Shown piece after piece: positions 63,202 through 64,000 of a DNA stretch of 64,000 nt. The position numbers were made by a program, and so were the translations under genes. Position 1 is the stretch's first letter. Every line of letters starts with the position of its first letter. Source of the stretch: Rhizobium sp. BK376 (GTDB lineage: Bacteria > Pseudomonadota > Alphaproteobacteria > Rhizobiales > Rhizobiaceae); contig NZ_SLZG01000002.1 in NCBI RefSeq assembly GCF_004341625.1, positions 310,001 to 374,000 on the forward strand, read 5' to 3'. Below the pieces are notes generated by a model. The model had not been told where the DNA came from. It worked only from the letters and a program-made list of their open reading frames with translations, and made no database searches.

Positions 63202-63993
63202 TCATTCATCGAATGCGCTGTGGGCGAGGACGAAGGGAGTGGCATCCTTCGGTACGCGATTGACCCTGAGCGGGCAGCCGAAGACCTGCTCCAGCATCTC
63301 GTCGGTCATGACCTCTGCGACCGACCCGCCAGCGGCGAGCATGCCGTTCTTCAACAGGACCATTCGGTCGGCGAAGAGGGCAGTCAGGTTCAGGTCGTGC
63401 ATGACTGATATGACGCCGCCGCCGCGCCGGCAGAAGTTGCGCGCCAGGGTCATAATCGTCAGCTGGTGGCTGATGTCGAGGCTGGAGACCGGCTCGTCGA
63501 GGAACAGCCAGCATGGCTTTCCGTCGACGGCGGGCTCGGGGATCTGGCAGAGAACGCGAGCAAGCTGGACGCGCTGCTGCTCGCCACCGGAAAGTTCCTG
63601 ATAGAAGCGCCCTTCGAAACCGGCGAGATCGACGGCCGCCAGGGCGTCGGCGACGATCCGCGCCGTCTGTTCCGGATGGCTGTTGCGCCCTGATGTCAGG
63701 CCCATGGCGATGATTTCGCGAACGGTGAAAGGAAAGGAGATGGTGCTTGCCTGCGGCAGCACTCCGCGCATCATCGCGAGCTGCCAGGGCGCCAGACTAT
63801 GGATCTCCTCGCCATTCAGCCGGGCCGAACCCTTATAGGCAAGCTCTCCCGAGATTGCCTTCATCGTGGTGGTCTTGCCCGAACCGTTGGGGCCGCAGAT
63901 CGCGGTCAGTTCACCGGCTCGTGCAACGAAGGACAGATCGCCGACGACTGTCTTGCCGGAGAGTCGGACGGAAAGGTTTTTAGCTTCGATCAT
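63202..63993 (-). CDS. hmuV: Heme ABC transporter ATPase HmuV
   Basis: A 263-residue ATPase of the heme importer. Walker A is GPNGSGKTTTMKAI near residue 35, the signature LSGGEQQRVQLARVL, and Walker B WLFLDEPVSSLD. VMHDLNLTALFADRMVLLKNG is typical of HmuV and FecE-like ATPases. The start codon is 7 bases from the window edge, so the preceding hmuU permease gene lies outside to the right. No regulatory site for it is within the window. Confidence 0.9.
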   Translation of the reverse strand: MIEAKNLSVRLSGKTVVGDLSFVARAGELTAICGPNGSGKTTTMKAISGELAYKGSARLNGEEIHSLAPWQLAMMRGVLPQASTISFPFTVREIIAMGLTSGRNSHPEQTARIVADALAAVDLAGFEGRFYQELSGGEQQRVQLARVLCQIPEPAVDGKPCWLFLDEPVSSLDISHQLTIMTLARNFCRRGGGVISVMHDLNLTALFADRMVLLKNGMLAAGGSVAEVMTDEMLEQVFGCPLRVNRVPKDATPFVLAHSAFDE

Positions 63994-64000
63994 CTTGATG

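Overview
The window reads as chromosomal DNA of a Rhizobiaceae alphaproteobacterium, most likely Rhizobium in the broad sense. It is GC-rich and the genes are tightly packed. It carries the urt/ure layout usual in rhizobia, a PhyR-NepR-EcfG general stress locus (confined to Alphaproteobacteria), HWE-family kinases, a bacteriophytochrome with its heme oxygenase, and mosaic palindromic intergenic repeats of the kind described from Rhizobium. No tRNA, rRNA, CRISPR array, prophage or insertion sequence was seen. The genus is inferred from gene content, not from a search.

Layout. 1-6095: sarcosine oxidase alpha (cut by the left edge) and gamma, then a GcvT-fused sarcosine/dimethylglycine dehydrogenase-like flavoprotein. 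6360-11955: a branched-chain amino-acid type ABC transporter (livHMGF, a DUF6867 membrane protein, livK). 12027-16715: an orphan hypothetical gene, then on the minus strand a LuxR-type response regulator coupled to a very large hybrid kinase whose sensor is a complete NCS1 nucleobase-transporter fold. 16932-22932: the urea ABC transporter urtABCDE, interrupted twice by mosaic repeats. 23106-32042: urease ureD-A-B, lprI-like, glycosyltransferase-29-like, ureC, DUF2459, peroxiredoxin, GGDEF, ureE-F-G. 32085-41388: a HIT-family gene broken by an in-frame stop, an RND efflux pump with its adaptor, an iron-binding periplasmic protein, and a TetR regulator facing an SDR and an aldo/keto reductase across paired operators. 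41645-58590: reductive pyrimidine degradation (preTA, dihydropyrimidinase, ureidopropionase-type hydrolase, a RutR-like regulator, an NMT1/THI5-type ABC transporter). Inside this stretch lie a bphO-bphP phytochrome operon and a rhodanese/GlxA pair. 58731-63150: the general stress response locus. 63202-63993: hmuV of a heme transporter that continues past the right edge.

How it fits together. Most of the window serves nitrogen recovery. Sarcosine and dimethylglycine are demethylated, amino acids and urea are imported, urea is hydrolysed, and pyrimidines are reduced and opened to yield ammonia. The NCS1-fused kinase lies between the amino-acid and urea importers and diverges from urtA, so it may sense urea or a nucleobase-derived compound. 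RutR-like half-sites (TTTACC) lie before both the hydrolase gene and preT, which ties the two halves of the pyrimidine pathway together.

The least ordinary signal is at 58731-58890. A GGAAC-N18-TT promoter of the EcfG type fires into a stretch without a gene, which folds into a 5-prime hairpin with a C-rich loop, carries an exposed CCCCTCCC tract, and ends in an intrinsic terminator. This has the expected form of a GsrN-like general-stress small RNA placed right beside the phyR-nepR-ecfG locus. Four more promoters of the same type precede the kinase gene, phyR, nepR-ecfG and the DUF883 membrane-protein operon.
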